Source of the DNA: Bin87 sp963666865
GTDB taxonomy: Bacteria; Chloroflexota; Dehalococcoidia; Lucifugimonadales; UBA3495
DNA: 64,000 bases
NCBI GenBank assembly: GCA_963666865.1
Contig: OY763072.1
Span: 2,232,001 to 2,296,000 of the forward strand
Reading direction: 5' to 3'
Shown one piece after another: positions 1-8,189 of the stretch (the stretch's first letter is position 1; each line of letters opens with the position of its first letter). A model generated the notes under the pieces. That model saw only the letters and a program-made list of their open reading frames with translations, made no database searches and had not been told where the DNA came from. A program made the position numbers and the translations under genes.

Positions 1-1004
1 GGGAAGCCGTGCGCCGGTTTATCAACGCCCCCAGCGCCAACGAGATCATCTACGTGCGGGGCACTACCGAAGGGTTGAACCTGGTGGCCCACAGCTTCGG
101 GCGCAAGTTCTTCAAAGCCGGCGACGAAGTGATCATCACCGGAATGGAGCACCATTCCAACATCGTTCCCTGGCAAATCTTGGGCAAAGAGATCGGAATC
201 CGGCTCCGCGTCATTCCCTTCAACGATGATGGGGAACTGCTGATGGACGAGTACGAAAGTTTGCTCAACGACCGTACCCGCCTGGTGTCGATTGTCCATC
301 AATCCAACGCCCTGGGAACCATAAATCCCGTGGCGGCAATGGCTGAACTGGCTCACGCCCGCGGCATCCCGGTGATGGTGGATGCGGCCCAGTCAATCCC
401 TCATATGCCCGTGGACGTGCAGGCATTGGGGGCGGACTTCCTGACCTTCTCCGGACACAAGATGTACGGACCCACCGGCATCGGCGTCCTGTGGGGCCGC
501 GCCGACCTGCTCAATGATATGCCGCCGTACCAGTCCGGTGGCGAGATGATCCGGTCTGTCACCTTCGAGGAAACGATCTATAACGTCCTTCCTCACAAGT
601 TCGAGGCCGGCACCCCGGACATCGCCGGCGCAATCGGACTGGGCGCGGCGGTGGAGTACCTGGAGGCCATCGGTATGAACCGCATCGCCGCCTACGAGCA
701 GGCGTTGATGCGATACGGCGCGGAACGGCTCAGCCCCATCGAAGGAGTGCGTCTCATCGGCACAGCCCAGGAACGGGGCGGCATTCTGTCTTTCTACATG
801 GAGGCCGCCCACGCCCATGACATCGGCACCATCCTGGACGCCGAGGGCATCGCGGTGCGAACCGGCCACCATTGCGCGCAGCCGGTGATGGCACGCTACG
901 AGATACCCGCAACCGTACGGGCTTCCCTGTCGTTTTACAATACTACCGAGGAAATCGACACCCTAGTCAAGGGCATTGACCGAGTAATTGAGGTTTTCGG
1001 CTAA
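1..1004 (+). CDS. sufS: Cysteine desulfurase SufS, 5' end outside window
   Basis: This is a PLP-dependent class V aminotransferase-fold enzyme that takes sulfur from cysteine as an enzyme persulfide and passes it to SufU for Fe-S assembly. The reading frame is open from base 3, so the N-terminus is missing. The PLP lysine lies in SGHKMYGPTG and the catalytic cysteine in RTGHHCAQPVM, as in group II (SufS/CsdA) desulfurases. The TAA stop overlaps the ATG of the next gene (TAATG at 1002-1006), which implies translational coupling with sufU. Family and role are clear; only the missing upstream part is unknown. Confidence 0.95.
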   Translation, partial: EAVRRFINAPSANEIIYVRGTTEGLNLVAHSFGRKFFKAGDEVIITGMEHHSNIVPWQILGKEIGIRLRVIPFNDDGELLMDEYESLLNDRTRLVSIVHQSNALGTINPVAAMAELAHARGIPVMVDAAQSIPHMPVDVQALGADFLTFSGHKMYGPTGIGVLWGRADLLNDMPPYQSGGEMIRSVTFEETIYNVLPHKFEAGTPDIAGAIGLGAAVEYLEAIGMNRIAAYEQALMRYGAERLSPIEGVRLIGTAQERGGILSFYMEAAHAHDIGTILDAEGIAVRTGHHCAQPVMARYEIPATVRASLSFYNTTEEIDTLVKGIDRVIEVFG

Positions 1005-1471
1005 TGGCTTCAGATTTGAGTGACCTGTACCAGGAAATCCTGCTGGAACACAACCGGCGCCCCAGGAACTTCCGCACGCTGGACGATCCCACTCACCAGG
1101 CGGACGGTTACAATCCCCTGTGCGGCGACGAGATTTCGCTGCAGCTCAGGATTGGCGGCGGAGAAACCCCGGATTTCACTAATATTCTTGACGCGGCCTT
1201 CCAGGGCCATGGCTGCGCCATCAGCCGGGCCTCCGCCTCGTTGCTCACCCAGGCGGTGAAAGGCGGTTCTTCTGCCGAAGCCATGGCCAAGTTCGATGAG
1301 TTCCACCGGATGCTCACCGAGCCGGACGCCGAACTGGATTACGACCTGCTGGGTGACCTGGAAATGTTGGCCGGCGTCATCGCCTATCCCACGCGCATCA
1401 AGTGCGCCATCCTGGCCTGGCACACCCTGAAAGCCGCCATGGCAGGCGAAGCCGTCGCCACCACCGAGTAG
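1004..1471 (+). CDS. sufU: SufU-type Fe-S/sulfur-transfer protein, copy 1
   Basis: The 155-residue IscU/SufU-fold protein has all three conserved cysteines (NPLCGD, GHGCAIS and RIKCAIL) and the Asp after the first one. These are the zinc ligands and sulfur acceptor of SufU, which accepts persulfide sulfur from SufS. The start overlaps the sufS stop. The spacing between the second and third cysteines (about 65 residues) fits SufU rather than IscU. A second, similar gene follows 23 bases downstream. Confidence 0.93.
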   Translation: MASDLSDLYQEILLEHNRRPRNFRTLDDPTHQADGYNPLCGDEISLQLRIGGGETPDFTNILDAAFQGHGCAISRASASLLTQAVKGGSSAEAMAKFDEFHRMLTEPDAELDYDLLGDLEMLAGVIAYPTRIKCAILAWHTLKAAMAGEAVATTE

Positions 1472-1494
1472 CCCAATCCCCGTCGCGGGCACAT

Positions 1495-1962
1495 ATGTCC
1501 TCCTTGCCTGACAATCCTGACGCGCTGTACGGCGACGTCATTATGGATCACTACCGGAACCCGCGCCACCGGACCAGGCTGTCTGCTCCCGACGCGGAAG
1601 CCGAGGAGTTCAATCCCTTTTGCGGCGACCGGGCTGCTTTGCAGTTCTTGCTTGCCGAGCCGAGGGGAAAAGACGCCCCCATCGCCGCGGTGAGCGCGCT
1701 GGCGGAAGGGTGCAGCATCATTCAGGCGTCGGCATCACTGCTGGCGGAGGGAGTACAAGGCCGCACCATTGAACAGGCCGCCGACCTGTCCCAGCTGTTC
1801 CGGGACCTGATGCAGGGGAAACCGTTGCCTCCCGTGGCCCTGGCCGAGTTGGGCGATTTGGAGGCATTGGAAGTGGTGCGCCAATACCCGGTGCGGGTCA
1901 AGTGCGCGCTACTGCCCTGGGTGGCGCTGGAAGAGGGCTTGCGCCGGCTCAGCGGTACGTAA
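1495..1962 (+). CDS. SufU-like protein, copy 2 (tandem paralogue)
   Basis: This second SufU-fold protein is also 155 residues. The ATG at 1495 was chosen over a longer in-frame extension from 1402 because the extension would overlap copy 1 and carries no homology. The three cysteines are kept (NPFCGD, EGCSII, RVKCALL), so it is probably functional. The sequence has diverged strongly from copy 1 elsewhere, so it is an old duplication. It may work with a different desulfurase or receive sulfur for another pathway; that is inference. Confidence 0.85.
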   Translation: MSSLPDNPDALYGDVIMDHYRNPRHRTRLSAPDAEAEEFNPFCGDRAALQFLLAEPRGKDAPIAAVSALAEGCSIIQASASLLAEGVQGRTIEQAADLSQLFRDLMQGKPLPPVALAELGDLEALEVVRQYPVRVKCALLPWVALEEGLRRLSGT

Positions 1963-1972
1963 CACAGCGTCG

Positions 1973-2836
1973 CTAGTTGGCCGTTGGCGGGTCTTTCGCC
2001 GGCGTTTCGGAAAGGACCTCCAGCAGGCGATAGCCGTATTTCGGCATCTCCGGCGGCGGGACCGGCTGACCGGGAAGCAGGTCGTATTTTTCGACCCGGA
2101 GGCGGTAATCGTAGCCGTGGCCACGGGTGAAGTTTTCGATGGTTCCGTAAAAGGGCTCCCCGTTGACCACGATGCAGGCCGCAGTGATGGTAGCATTTTC
2201 GTAACACTCCACTCGCCACGGGCCGACGGTAATCTCTTCCATCGTCCCTCTGGCCGGCGACTTGTCTATGACTTCCAATAGCCGGTGAGTACCCTCGCCG
2301 AAGCTTTCAAACCGTATCCGGTAATCGTGGCCCGGTTCGTACTCGAAACCGTCTATCGATTCCGGGAATGGTTGCCCGTCCACCAACAGACAAGTTTCGT
2401 CGGTGCGTGGACACTGGACCCGCGCCGGCGCGAGGGCAGCCTCCGTTACCGTTCCCGGCACGAGAGTTTTCGAGATCACTTCCAGCAGTCGGTACCCGTA
2501 TCTGCCGGCATCTTGAGGGGGTTCTTTCTGGCCTGGGAAGGCGTCATAGCGTTCAATCTTCAAGCGATATTCATAGCCTGGCTCGTGCTTGAATCCGTCA
2601 ATCTCGTCGTAGAAAAAACCACCATCCACTATCAGGCACATCCGTCGGAACGGCCCGTAGCATTCCGCCCGGGCCGGCCCCACCGTCACCTCCTTGATCC
2701 GGGCCTCTTCTCGCTCGGCGCGCGTCGGGTCGTCGGGTGTCTCGTCCAGTCTGCCATCCCCGTTCGTCGGCATCGAGGAACACGCGATGGCCGCAGTCAT
2801 GCCGGCCAAAGCGATGAAGAAGAACAGGTTTTTCAA
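1973..2836 (-). CDS. Predicted lipoprotein with three DUF4377 repeats
   Basis: The protein (287 aa from TTG at 2836) begins with a hydrophobic signal segment ending in an AIAC lipobox, so it is predicted to be lipid-anchored outside the cytoplasmic membrane. Three DUF4377-type repeats follow, each with a pattern like AECYG..CLIVDG, an I-(D/E)-(G/N)-F segment, (P/R)GYEYRL and YRLLEVI. A disulfide is likely within each repeat. Function is unknown; DUF4377 is often found in heat-shock-HslJ-like lipoproteins. A longer frame to 2905 exists but would overlap the next gene. The TTG start has no strong ribosome site, so the start is tentative. Confidence 0.75.
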   Translation of the reverse strand: MKNLFFFIALAGMTAAIACSSMPTNGDGRLDETPDDPTRAEREEARIKEVTVGPARAECYGPFRRMCLIVDGGFFYDEIDGFKHEPGYEYRLKIERYDAFPGQKEPPQDAGRYGYRLLEVISKTLVPGTVTEAALAPARVQCPRTDETCLLVDGQPFPESIDGFEYEPGHDYRIRFESFGEGTHRLLEVIDKSPARGTMEEITVGPWRVECYENATITAACIVVNGEPFYGTIENFTRGHGYDYRLRVEKYDLLPGQPVPPPEMPKYGYRLLEVLSETPAKDPPTAN

Positions 2837-2864
2837 TGTGGGCCGCGGGTCTAGACGTGCCGGG

Positions 2865-3365
2865 TCATCTGCCCTGCAAGCCGCGCAGATAGGCGATATG
2901 CCCAACGTGCTGGTACATTTCGCCGATGATCTGCCGGAACATCCCGCCCAGGGACATATCGGGGCGTCGCTCCCGCGGCACGGTCTCCATGTCGTGGGGC
3001 GTCAGGGTGTCGAGGTACGCCAGGGTAGCCTCGCGAACGGCAGCCCGGTATTGCTGAAACTCAGCCAAGTCCAAGCGCGGGAAGTTATTGACCTGCTCGG
3101 CGGTGTGTCCGAACCCGTTGTCGCGGGTGGGCAGGCCGAACTTTTCGTTCCAGCCGTCGCTTTCCCACAGCTCCGGCTGGAACTGAGCGAAGAATTGGAT
3201 CCACATATCCTCGACCCGGACCATGTGCCAGAGGATCCAGCCGATGGAGTTGGCGTTGGGAGCCGGTTGCCACGCCAGTTCGTCGGGAGACAGGCCGTCC
3301 AGGGCCTCCATCAGAAAACCCGTTTCCTTTTCCAGCGCGTCGGTGATGAATTCGTTGAGGGTCAT
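2865..3365 (-). CDS. DinB-family (DUF664-like) protein
   Basis: The 166-residue protein has the DinB/YfiT four-helix-bundle pattern: an N-terminal helix, then WILWHMVRVED with the first metal-ligand histidine, and QHVGHIAYLRG near the C-terminus with the remaining ligands. Members are metal-dependent hydrolases or thiol transferases of mostly unknown substrate (bacillithiol transferases are one branch). It lies just downstream of ferritin on the same strand with a 15-base gap, so the two may be co-transcribed. Confidence 0.8.
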   Translation of the reverse strand: MTLNEFITDALEKETGFLMEALDGLSPDELAWQPAPNANSIGWILWHMVRVEDMWIQFFAQFQPELWESDGWNEKFGLPTRDNGFGHTAEQVNNFPRLDLAEFQQYRAAVREATLAYLDTLTPHDMETVPRERRPDMSLGGMFRQIIGEMYQHVGHIAYLRGLQGR

Positions 3366-3380
3366 GCTAGGGCTCCTATG

Positions 3381-3893
3381 CTATGCGGCGGTGGACGGCG
3401 TGGCGACGCGCGCGCCCATCTCCCGATCCAGCAGCAGCAATGCGTCGCTGCGGCCGGCCACCTTGTCCAGGGCGGCAATCACGTCCCGAGCCGTCTTCTC
3501 CTCTTCCACCTGTTCGTTGACGAACCACTGCAGCATCACTTGGCTGGCGAAATCGCCAGCTTCCGCGGCCGCCGCGTAAAGCTGATTGATCAGGACCGAC
3601 ACGTGTTGCTCGTGGCTCAGGGTTTGTCGCATCACGTCGTCCACCGAATCGAATTCGATGGGAGGCTGCTGGATGGGCAGCAAAGTCACCCGACCGTCCC
3701 GGTCTTCCAGGTAGGTCAAGAGCCGCATGGCATGGTCATATTCTTCCTGGCTCTGAATCCGCATCCAGTGGGCAAAGCCGGGCAGGTCCATGGAATCGCA
3801 ATAGGTGGACATGGACAGGTAGAGGTACGACGAGTAGAACTCGGCGTTGATGTGGCGATTGAACGCATCCTGTACGCTGGCGCTGACGGCCAT
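3381..3893 (-). CDS. ftnA: Bacterial non-heme ferritin
   Basis: This iron-storage protein of about 170 residues starts at MAVSAS. The start at 3893 is preferred over 3908, which adds only MWRNN. Ferroxidase ligands are visible: Glu18 (NAEF), Tyr25, Glu51 and His54 (EEYDHA), and a later glutamate in NEQVEEE. The length and pattern match FtnA rather than bacterioferritin, with no heme methionine context. It stores Fe(II) as ferric mineral in a 24-mer. A palindromic repeat pair sits directly upstream, between it and the next minus-strand gene. Confidence 0.93.
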   Translation of the reverse strand: MAVSASVQDAFNRHINAEFYSSYLYLSMSTYCDSMDLPGFAHWMRIQSQEEYDHAMRLLTYLEDRDGRVTLLPIQQPPIEFDSVDDVMRQTLSHEQHVSVLINQLYAAAAEAGDFASQVMLQWFVNEQVEEEKTARDVIAALDKVAGRSDALLLLDREMGARVATPSTAA

Positions 3894-3917
3894 GTTGTTT
3901 CTCCACAAGTCGGCCCC

Positions 3918-3993
3918 GTCATTCCGGCGAAAGCCGGAATCCAGAGCATTATGCAGTAAAACGTCCTGGATTCCCGCGAAAGCGGGAATGACG
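3918..3993. repeat. Opposed pair of dRS3-like palindromic repeats
   Basis: Two palindromic units face each other, separated by about 20 bases. The left unit reads GTCATTCCGGCGAAAGCCGG then AATCCAG; the right unit is the mirror form CTGGATTCCCGCGAAAGCGG then GAATGACGG. Each forms a hairpin and the whole can form a larger one. Related units occur at 7322, 26336, 29016, 31113 and 49901. Confidence 0.85.
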
Positions 3994-4002
3994 GAACGTA
4001 GT

Positions 4003-4797
4003 TTAGTCGTGCAGGAATCCTAGCACGCTGTCGAAAAAGGCGTCCGGTCGCTCCAGCTGCGGGATGTGACCGCACTGTGGGATTACGGTCAAGGTGGCGT
4101 TGGGGAGCAGGTCGCGGAACGCCGCGCCGTATTCCGGCGGGATCACCTGGTCGGAATCGCCCCAGACGACCAGGGTGGGCATGGTGATGCGGTGGGCGCG
4201 TTTGGTCAGGCCCCGCTCGGGGATGGGCCAGGTGAATTTGGCGACGGATTGCAGCGTTTGGATGCGGTCCAAAGTGTGCTCCAGCCGCTCTTCAGGGTCG
4301 GTGGGCTGGGCAACGTAGGCGTGGGCCAACTCCCCTTCCGAGTCGTGCCAAAGCATTTCCCGGCGCTCGTCGGGCGTCAGGATGAAGAAGTCGGCCACCG
4401 GCTTGTCTTCCAGCCACAGCCCCAGCGAGTTCACCAAGACTAGGCGCGAGATGCGGTCGGGTCGGTGGGCGGCCAGTTCGGCGGCGCAGAACCCACCGTA
4501 GGAATGACCAATAAGATGGCACCGCTCCACGCCCAGGGCGTCCAGAAACTCCTCAAAAAACTGCACCAGGTCCCACAAGTCGTCCAGATGATTCAGTCCC
4601 GTCGATTTGGCAACGCCCGGATGGGCCGGCGCAAAGACACGGTAATCCTCCGCCAGACGGTCGAGAAAATCGGGCCAACCAACGTATCCGCCGGCGCCGT
4701 GCAGATAGACCAGCGGGTCGCCGGCGCCGCCCTCGGCAACCTGGACGTTGAACATACCGCCGCGGACGGAAACCATCCGCTCGTTGTGAGCAACCAT
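4003..4797 (-). CDS. Alpha/beta hydrolase (MhpC/meta-cleavage-like)
   Basis: This 264-residue alpha/beta-hydrolase-fold enzyme starts at MVAHNE. The longer frame to 5043 runs through the divergent promoter region and was rejected. It shows the oxyanion segment HGAGG near residue 33, nucleophile Ser99 in GHSYGG, the acid Asp in WGDSDQ and the His in CGHIPQ. The cap region (FFILTPDERREMLWHD) resembles that of a second hydrolase at 23275. It diverges from LLM-1, so a monooxygenase-plus-hydrolase pair acting in sequence on one substrate is plausible. The substrate is unknown. Confidence 0.85.
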   Translation of the reverse strand: MVAHNERMVSVRGGMFNVQVAEGGAGDPLVYLHGAGGYVGWPDFLDRLAEDYRVFAPAHPGVAKSTGLNHLDDLWDLVQFFEEFLDALGVERCHLIGHSYGGFCAAELAAHRPDRISRLVLVNSLGLWLEDKPVADFFILTPDERREMLWHDSEGELAHAYVAQPTDPEERLEHTLDRIQTLQSVAKFTWPIPERGLTKRAHRITMPTLVVWGDSDQVIPPEYGAAFRDLLPNATLTVIPQCGHIPQLERPDAFFDSVLGFLHD

Positions 4798-4886
4798 TGG
4801 GGATACACCTCGGTTAGATAACTGGATTGAAAGTCGGCATTGCGGCTCTGCCTGCCCCAACGCTGACGATGGGCCGCCTAATACCA

Positions 4887-4906
4887 TACCATAAAGATGG
4901 TAGAAT
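4887..4906 (+). promoter_or_regulatory. Candidate promoter/operator before LLM-1
   Basis: An inverted repeat TACCAT-AAAG-ATGGTA (4887-4902) overlaps an extended -10-like element TGGTAGAAT (4898-4906) about 100 bases upstream of the LLM-1 start. It lies in the divergent region shared with the hydrolase. No convincing -35 box is seen. The overlap suggests an operator, but this is weak evidence. Confidence 0.3.
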
Positions 4907-5007
4907 GCTCTTGGCACAGAGCGAGGCTTTCCAATCTCGTCGCAATTGTCAGAATGAAAGACGCCGGCTCGCGGACCCAGTGCAGCCGGGTGAACCACGG
5001 AGGCGTT

Positions 5008-6093
5008 ATGAAATTCGGAATCTTCACCATCGTTCCCTACCATGAAGACTTTACCCCGCCGCAGGCGCTGAACGACGCGCTGGAGCAGATTGCCTTTGCC
5101 GACCAGGCCGGGCTGGACGAAGCATGGCTAGGCGAGCACCGTTTCTCCCGTCACGGTCTTCTCTCCGGCATCTGGTCCTTCCTGGGCGCGGTGGCCGGCC
5201 GCACGCAGAACATCCGCATCGGCACGGCGGTGATCGTGCTGCCGCTACACAACCCGGTATTGGTGGCTGAGGAAGTGGCCATGCTGGACGTCATCAGCGG
5301 CGGACGGATCAACTTCGGCATCGGCGCCGGCTACCAGCAGCAGGAGTTCGACGGCGTCGGTGTCGATATCGACACCAGCCGCGAACGTTTCCAGGAAGCC
5401 GTGGACGTCATCATCAAGGCGTGGACCGAGGAAAGGCTGACCTATCACGGCAAATTCACCAATGTTGACGATGTATGGGTTCTGCCCAAGCCGGTGCAAA
5501 AGCCCTACCCGCCGCTGTTCCAGGCGGTCAGCACCAGCCCGGCCAGCATCGACTTCGCGGCCAGTCGCAACATCCAGGTGATAACCGGCGGCCCCACCGA
5601 CATCCTGGGCCAAGCGCCCCAGGTGATCCAGCTGTGGCGGGAGAAGATGGAGGAATACGAAAATCCTCACGCTCACCTGGATCCGCCCATGTCCAAGTCC
5701 ATTTACGTCGCCCCAACCATGGAAGAGGCCGAGCGCGATCCCATCGGCTTGGAAGACTTTTCATCCCGCGTGCTGCGTTCCATCGGCAGCAGCGGCGCCC
5801 CTATCGGAATGCCCATGGACAAGAACGGCAATATCGCCAAGGGCTACGAACACTGGGCCAACCGCCAAGCCGACCGCGACCGTCGGGACGATGTGGGCCA
5901 CGCCGGCCTGCCGCCGCTTCGGGGCACTCCGGAGGTTGTCGCCGAGCGGTTGAAGCAGGTTCAGGACGCGGGCATCAATCACGTCTTCGGCAACTTCGGC
6001 TTCGCCGGTCTGCCCCACCACAAGGTGATGCGCTCCATCGAGCTATTCGCCACCGAGGTCATGCCCCACTTCCAGGAAGTGGCCGTGTCGTGA
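5008..6093 (+). CDS. LLM-class flavin/F420-dependent oxidoreductase (LLM-1)
   Basis: This 361-residue luciferase-like TIM-barrel enzyme has the start MKFGIFTIVPYHED, placed seven bases after a GGAGG site. Typical family segments are present: AWLGEHRFSRHG, NIRIGTAVIVLPLHNP, VAEEVAMLDVISGGR and GIGAGYQQQEF. Such enzymes use FMNH2 or F420H2 for hydroxylation, Baeyer-Villiger or desulfonation chemistry; sequence alone does not say which. It is divergent from the alpha/beta hydrolase at 4003. An apparent plus-strand frame from 4897 is only an upstream extension. Confidence 0.9.
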   Translation: MKFGIFTIVPYHEDFTPPQALNDALEQIAFADQAGLDEAWLGEHRFSRHGLLSGIWSFLGAVAGRTQNIRIGTAVIVLPLHNPVLVAEEVAMLDVISGGRINFGIGAGYQQQEFDGVGVDIDTSRERFQEAVDVIIKAWTEERLTYHGKFTNVDDVWVLPKPVQKPYPPLFQAVSTSPASIDFAASRNIQVITGGPTDILGQAPQVIQLWREKMEEYENPHAHLDPPMSKSIYVAPTMEEAERDPIGLEDFSSRVLRSIGSSGAPIGMPMDKNGNIAKGYEHWANRQADRDRRDDVGHAGLPPLRGTPEVVAERLKQVQDAGINHVFGNFGFAGLPHHKVMRSIELFATEVMPHFQEVAVS

Positions 6094-6114
6094 GGAACGA
6101 AACTCTCGCGTGTG

Positions 6115-6142
6115 GTAGGGGCGAATAATTATTCGCCCCTAC
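6115..6142. repeat. 28-base palindrome (copy 1)
   Basis: The arms are GTAGGGGCGA and TCGCCCCTAC around an ATAATTAT centre. It lies 22 bases after the LLM-1 stop, between two convergent genes. No T-run follows, so it is not a classic terminator, though a hairpin in either transcript is likely. Confidence 0.9.
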
Positions 6143-6153
6143 ATTTTTCTCCA

Positions 6154-7296
6154 TCAGGCGTCGGTTAACGCCTCCCGCAGCCGGCGGATGATGATGTCAA
6201 TTTCGTCCTCAGTCACGTTGAGGGGGTCAACCATCAGCTCGTCTGGGGCGCGGAGTTGCTGGAGATAGATGGGCGGGTCGCCCTGTTGCAACGCGGCGGC
6301 AACCTGGGCGGCTGATGGGCCCGGCCAGTCGCCGCCCAGGCGCAGCACCGCGTTGGGGATCAGGTAGTCGATCCCGTCGTGCTCCAGGGTGATGTTCAGG
6401 TTGGGCACCTCGATCAGGCTGTCCACCACCCGCTGCGCTATGCTGCGATACCATGCCATTTCCGCCGCTTCGTCTTCCTCCACGAACATGGACAGGGCGG
6501 TGACCAAGCCGACGATTTCCTCCTTGGCGACTTTCGCCGAGCGACCGATGAACTGGGCCGGGCTGGCGTTGGCCAAAGCCGCGTCGATGAGATCGGCCCG
6601 TCCGCACAGGATGCCCGTGCCTTGCGGCCCGCGCACGCCCTTGCCCCCGCTGAATATCACCATGTCGGCGCCGTCCCGCAGGTAACGGTGCAGGTTGGCC
6701 CGGGGCGGCAGCATGGACGCTGCGTCCACAATCACCGGGACATCGTGGGCGTGGGCGATCTCGCAGACCTGGGCCAGGGGCATCACCCGCTTGCTGGTGA
6801 AGGGAGCGCACAGGTAGGCGACCGCGGCGGTGCGCTCGTTGATCGCGCCCTCCAGTTCCCAGGGATGGTTGAACAGGTAGTTGCCTATCTCGACGATCTT
6901 CGCGCCGGCGGCCCGGTAGGCATGGTCGTAGGGAAACCGGTGTGTAGTCTGCATGATGATTTCGTTCTTCATCCCCTCGGTGTCGGGCAGACGATGCATC
7001 TTCACCGGGTCGTTGCCGGCGATGCAGGCTGCCGCCTGGAGCAGCAGTCCGCCGGCGGCCCCGCTGCTGACCATCGCCGCCTCGCTGCCGACCAATCGGG
7101 CGATCTCCGCGCCGGCCTTGCGGTTCAGTTCGTCGATGTTGACCATGACCCGGGCGGTGCCCGCCATCTGCTCCAGCACTTCGGGCCGCGTCCGGGATCC
7201 GCCCAGGCGCGTGACGGAGCCGCTGGCGTTGATGATGGGAGTGACGCCCAGGTTGCGGTAGGCCTGTTCCGCGTCGGTGATGTTCTGCTGACTCAA
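6154..7296 (-). CDS. SelA/DgaE-like PLP-dependent enzyme
   Basis: This 380-residue fold-type I PLP protein resembles the SelA / D-glucosaminate-6-phosphate ammonia-lyase branch. The probable PLP lysine is in FSGGKGVRGPQG, and the upstream aspartate segment is VPVIVDAASMLPP. The N-terminal YRNLGVTPIINASGSVTRLG is typical of this family. It is unlikely to be true selenocysteine synthase, because the N-terminal extension and neighbours expected for that system are absent. A beta-elimination or racemase-type reaction on an amino sugar or amino acid is more likely. It is convergent with LLM-1. Confidence 0.8.
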   Translation of the reverse strand: MSQQNITDAEQAYRNLGVTPIINASGSVTRLGGSRTRPEVLEQMAGTARVMVNIDELNRKAGAEIARLVGSEAAMVSSGAAGGLLLQAAACIAGNDPVKMHRLPDTEGMKNEIIMQTTHRFPYDHAYRAAGAKIVEIGNYLFNHPWELEGAINERTAAVAYLCAPFTSKRVMPLAQVCEIAHAHDVPVIVDAASMLPPRANLHRYLRDGADMVIFSGGKGVRGPQGTGILCGRADLIDAALANASPAQFIGRSAKVAKEEIVGLVTALSMFVEEDEAAEMAWYRSIAQRVVDSLIEVPNLNITLEHDGIDYLIPNAVLRLGGDWPGPSAAQVAAALQQGDPPIYLQQLRAPDELMVDPLNVTEDEIDIIIRRLREALTDA

Positions 7297-7321
7297 GGCG
7301 TCCTCCGGGTAGGAATTACCC

Positions 7322-7402
7322 CGTCATTCTGGCGAAAGCCGGAATCCAGGAGGCCCTTGCATCAGAGGGAGATCTGGATTCCCGCTTTCGCGGGAATGAC
7401 GG
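7322..7402. repeat. Opposed pair of dRS3-like palindromic repeats
   Basis: The left unit starts GTCATTCTGGCGAAAGCCGG and the right unit is CTGGATTCCCGCTTTCGCGG then GAATGACGG. They are separated by about 25 bases that include a short imperfect repeat. The pair sits in the divergent region between the SelA-like gene and the nitroreductase, so it lies upstream of both starts. Confidence 0.85.
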
Positions 7403-7492
7403 TATGGGTACGGAATGGATGGCATATTATAGCAAGCGACGGAACTTCCTTATGGTAACATCCGGGCACCACTCAAACTTGGAGGCAACAAC

Positions 7493-8119
7493 GTGACCAC
7501 CGCCGACCGTCTCAACGTCATCCCCCTCGGCGAAGCCATGTTCACCCAACGGGCGATTCGCCGCTTCAGAACGGAACCCATTCCCGCCGACGTGATGCAG
7601 GACATCATGCAGGCCGCCATCCGCGCGCCCAACGGCGGCAACAACCAGCAGTGGCATTTCATCGTCGTGCAGGACGAGGAAATGCGCCGCCAGCTGGGCG
7701 ACCTTTATCACGAGGCATGGTGGGCTAAACGCGCCGACGCCGGCATCATGGGCCCGGAGGACATACCGCCGGGACGGAACTCCATGCGCTCTGCCATGCG
7801 TCTCGCCAACGAAATCGGCGACGCACCCGTTATGGTGCTGGTCTGCGCCACGGCCAAAGGACCCCAGGCCGCCGGTTCGGTCATTCCGGCGGCCCAGAAT
7901 ATGCTGCTGGCCGCGCGGGCTTTTGGCATCGGCGGCACCATCGCCACGTTGCACCCGGTGGTGGAAGAGCGGGTCCATGCCCTCTTCGGCATACCGGACG
8001 ACGCCCAGGTGGTGTACTGCATGCCCTTCGGGTACCCGCGCGGCAACTTCGGGCCGGTAACCCGCTTGCCCCTGAACGAGGTCTGTTCCTACGACCGTTG
8101 GGGCGCGCCGCCGGATTAA
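7493..8119 (+). CDS. Nitroreductase-family FMN oxidoreductase
   Basis: The 208-residue protein begins with GTG eight bases after a GGAGG site. Its N-terminal pattern, FTQRAIRRFRTEPIP then QAAIRAPNGGNNQQWHF, is the FMN-binding signature of the nitroreductase/BluB/iodotyrosine-deiodinase fold, and a GFGIGG-like loop (RAFGIGGTIAT) follows. These homodimers reduce nitro groups, quinones or enones, or dehalogenate, with NAD(P)H. The exact substrate cannot be read from sequence. Its neighbours include many flavin enzymes. Confidence 0.85.
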   Translation: MTTADRLNVIPLGEAMFTQRAIRRFRTEPIPADVMQDIMQAAIRAPNGGNNQQWHFIVVQDEEMRRQLGDLYHEAWWAKRADAGIMGPEDIPPGRNSMRSAMRLANEIGDAPVMVLVCATAKGPQAAGSVIPAAQNMLLAARAFGIGGTIATLHPVVEERVHALFGIPDDAQVVYCMPFGYPRGNFGPVTRLPLNEVCSYDRWGAPPD

Positions 8120-8137
8120 CCGAGGGTTTGGAAAGGT

Positions 8138-8165
8138 GTAGGGGCGAATGATTATTCGCCCCTAC
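8138..8165. repeat. 28-base palindrome (copy 2)
   Basis: The arms are the same as copy 1 with centre ATGATTAT. It lies 19 bases after the nitroreductase stop, between convergent genes. Confidence 0.9.
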
Positions 8166-8189
8166 GTGGTTTTCCGTTATTGGGATTGC

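Noticed and set aside
1402..1494. Longer N-terminus for the second SufU
   Set aside because: It would overlap the first sufU and has no homology; the ATG at 1495 aligns with the SufU N-terminus.
2694..3959. 421-codon plus-strand frame across DUF4377, DinB and ferritin genes
   Set aside because: It is antisense to three recognisable genes and has no ribosome site or homology.
3918..3993. CRISPR-like repeats
   Set aside because: The palindromic units are few, dispersed and face each other, without regular spacers or cas genes.
6115..6142. 28-base palindromes as classic intrinsic terminators
   Set aside because: None is followed by a T-run on either strand; they are listed as repeats with a possible end-of-gene role.
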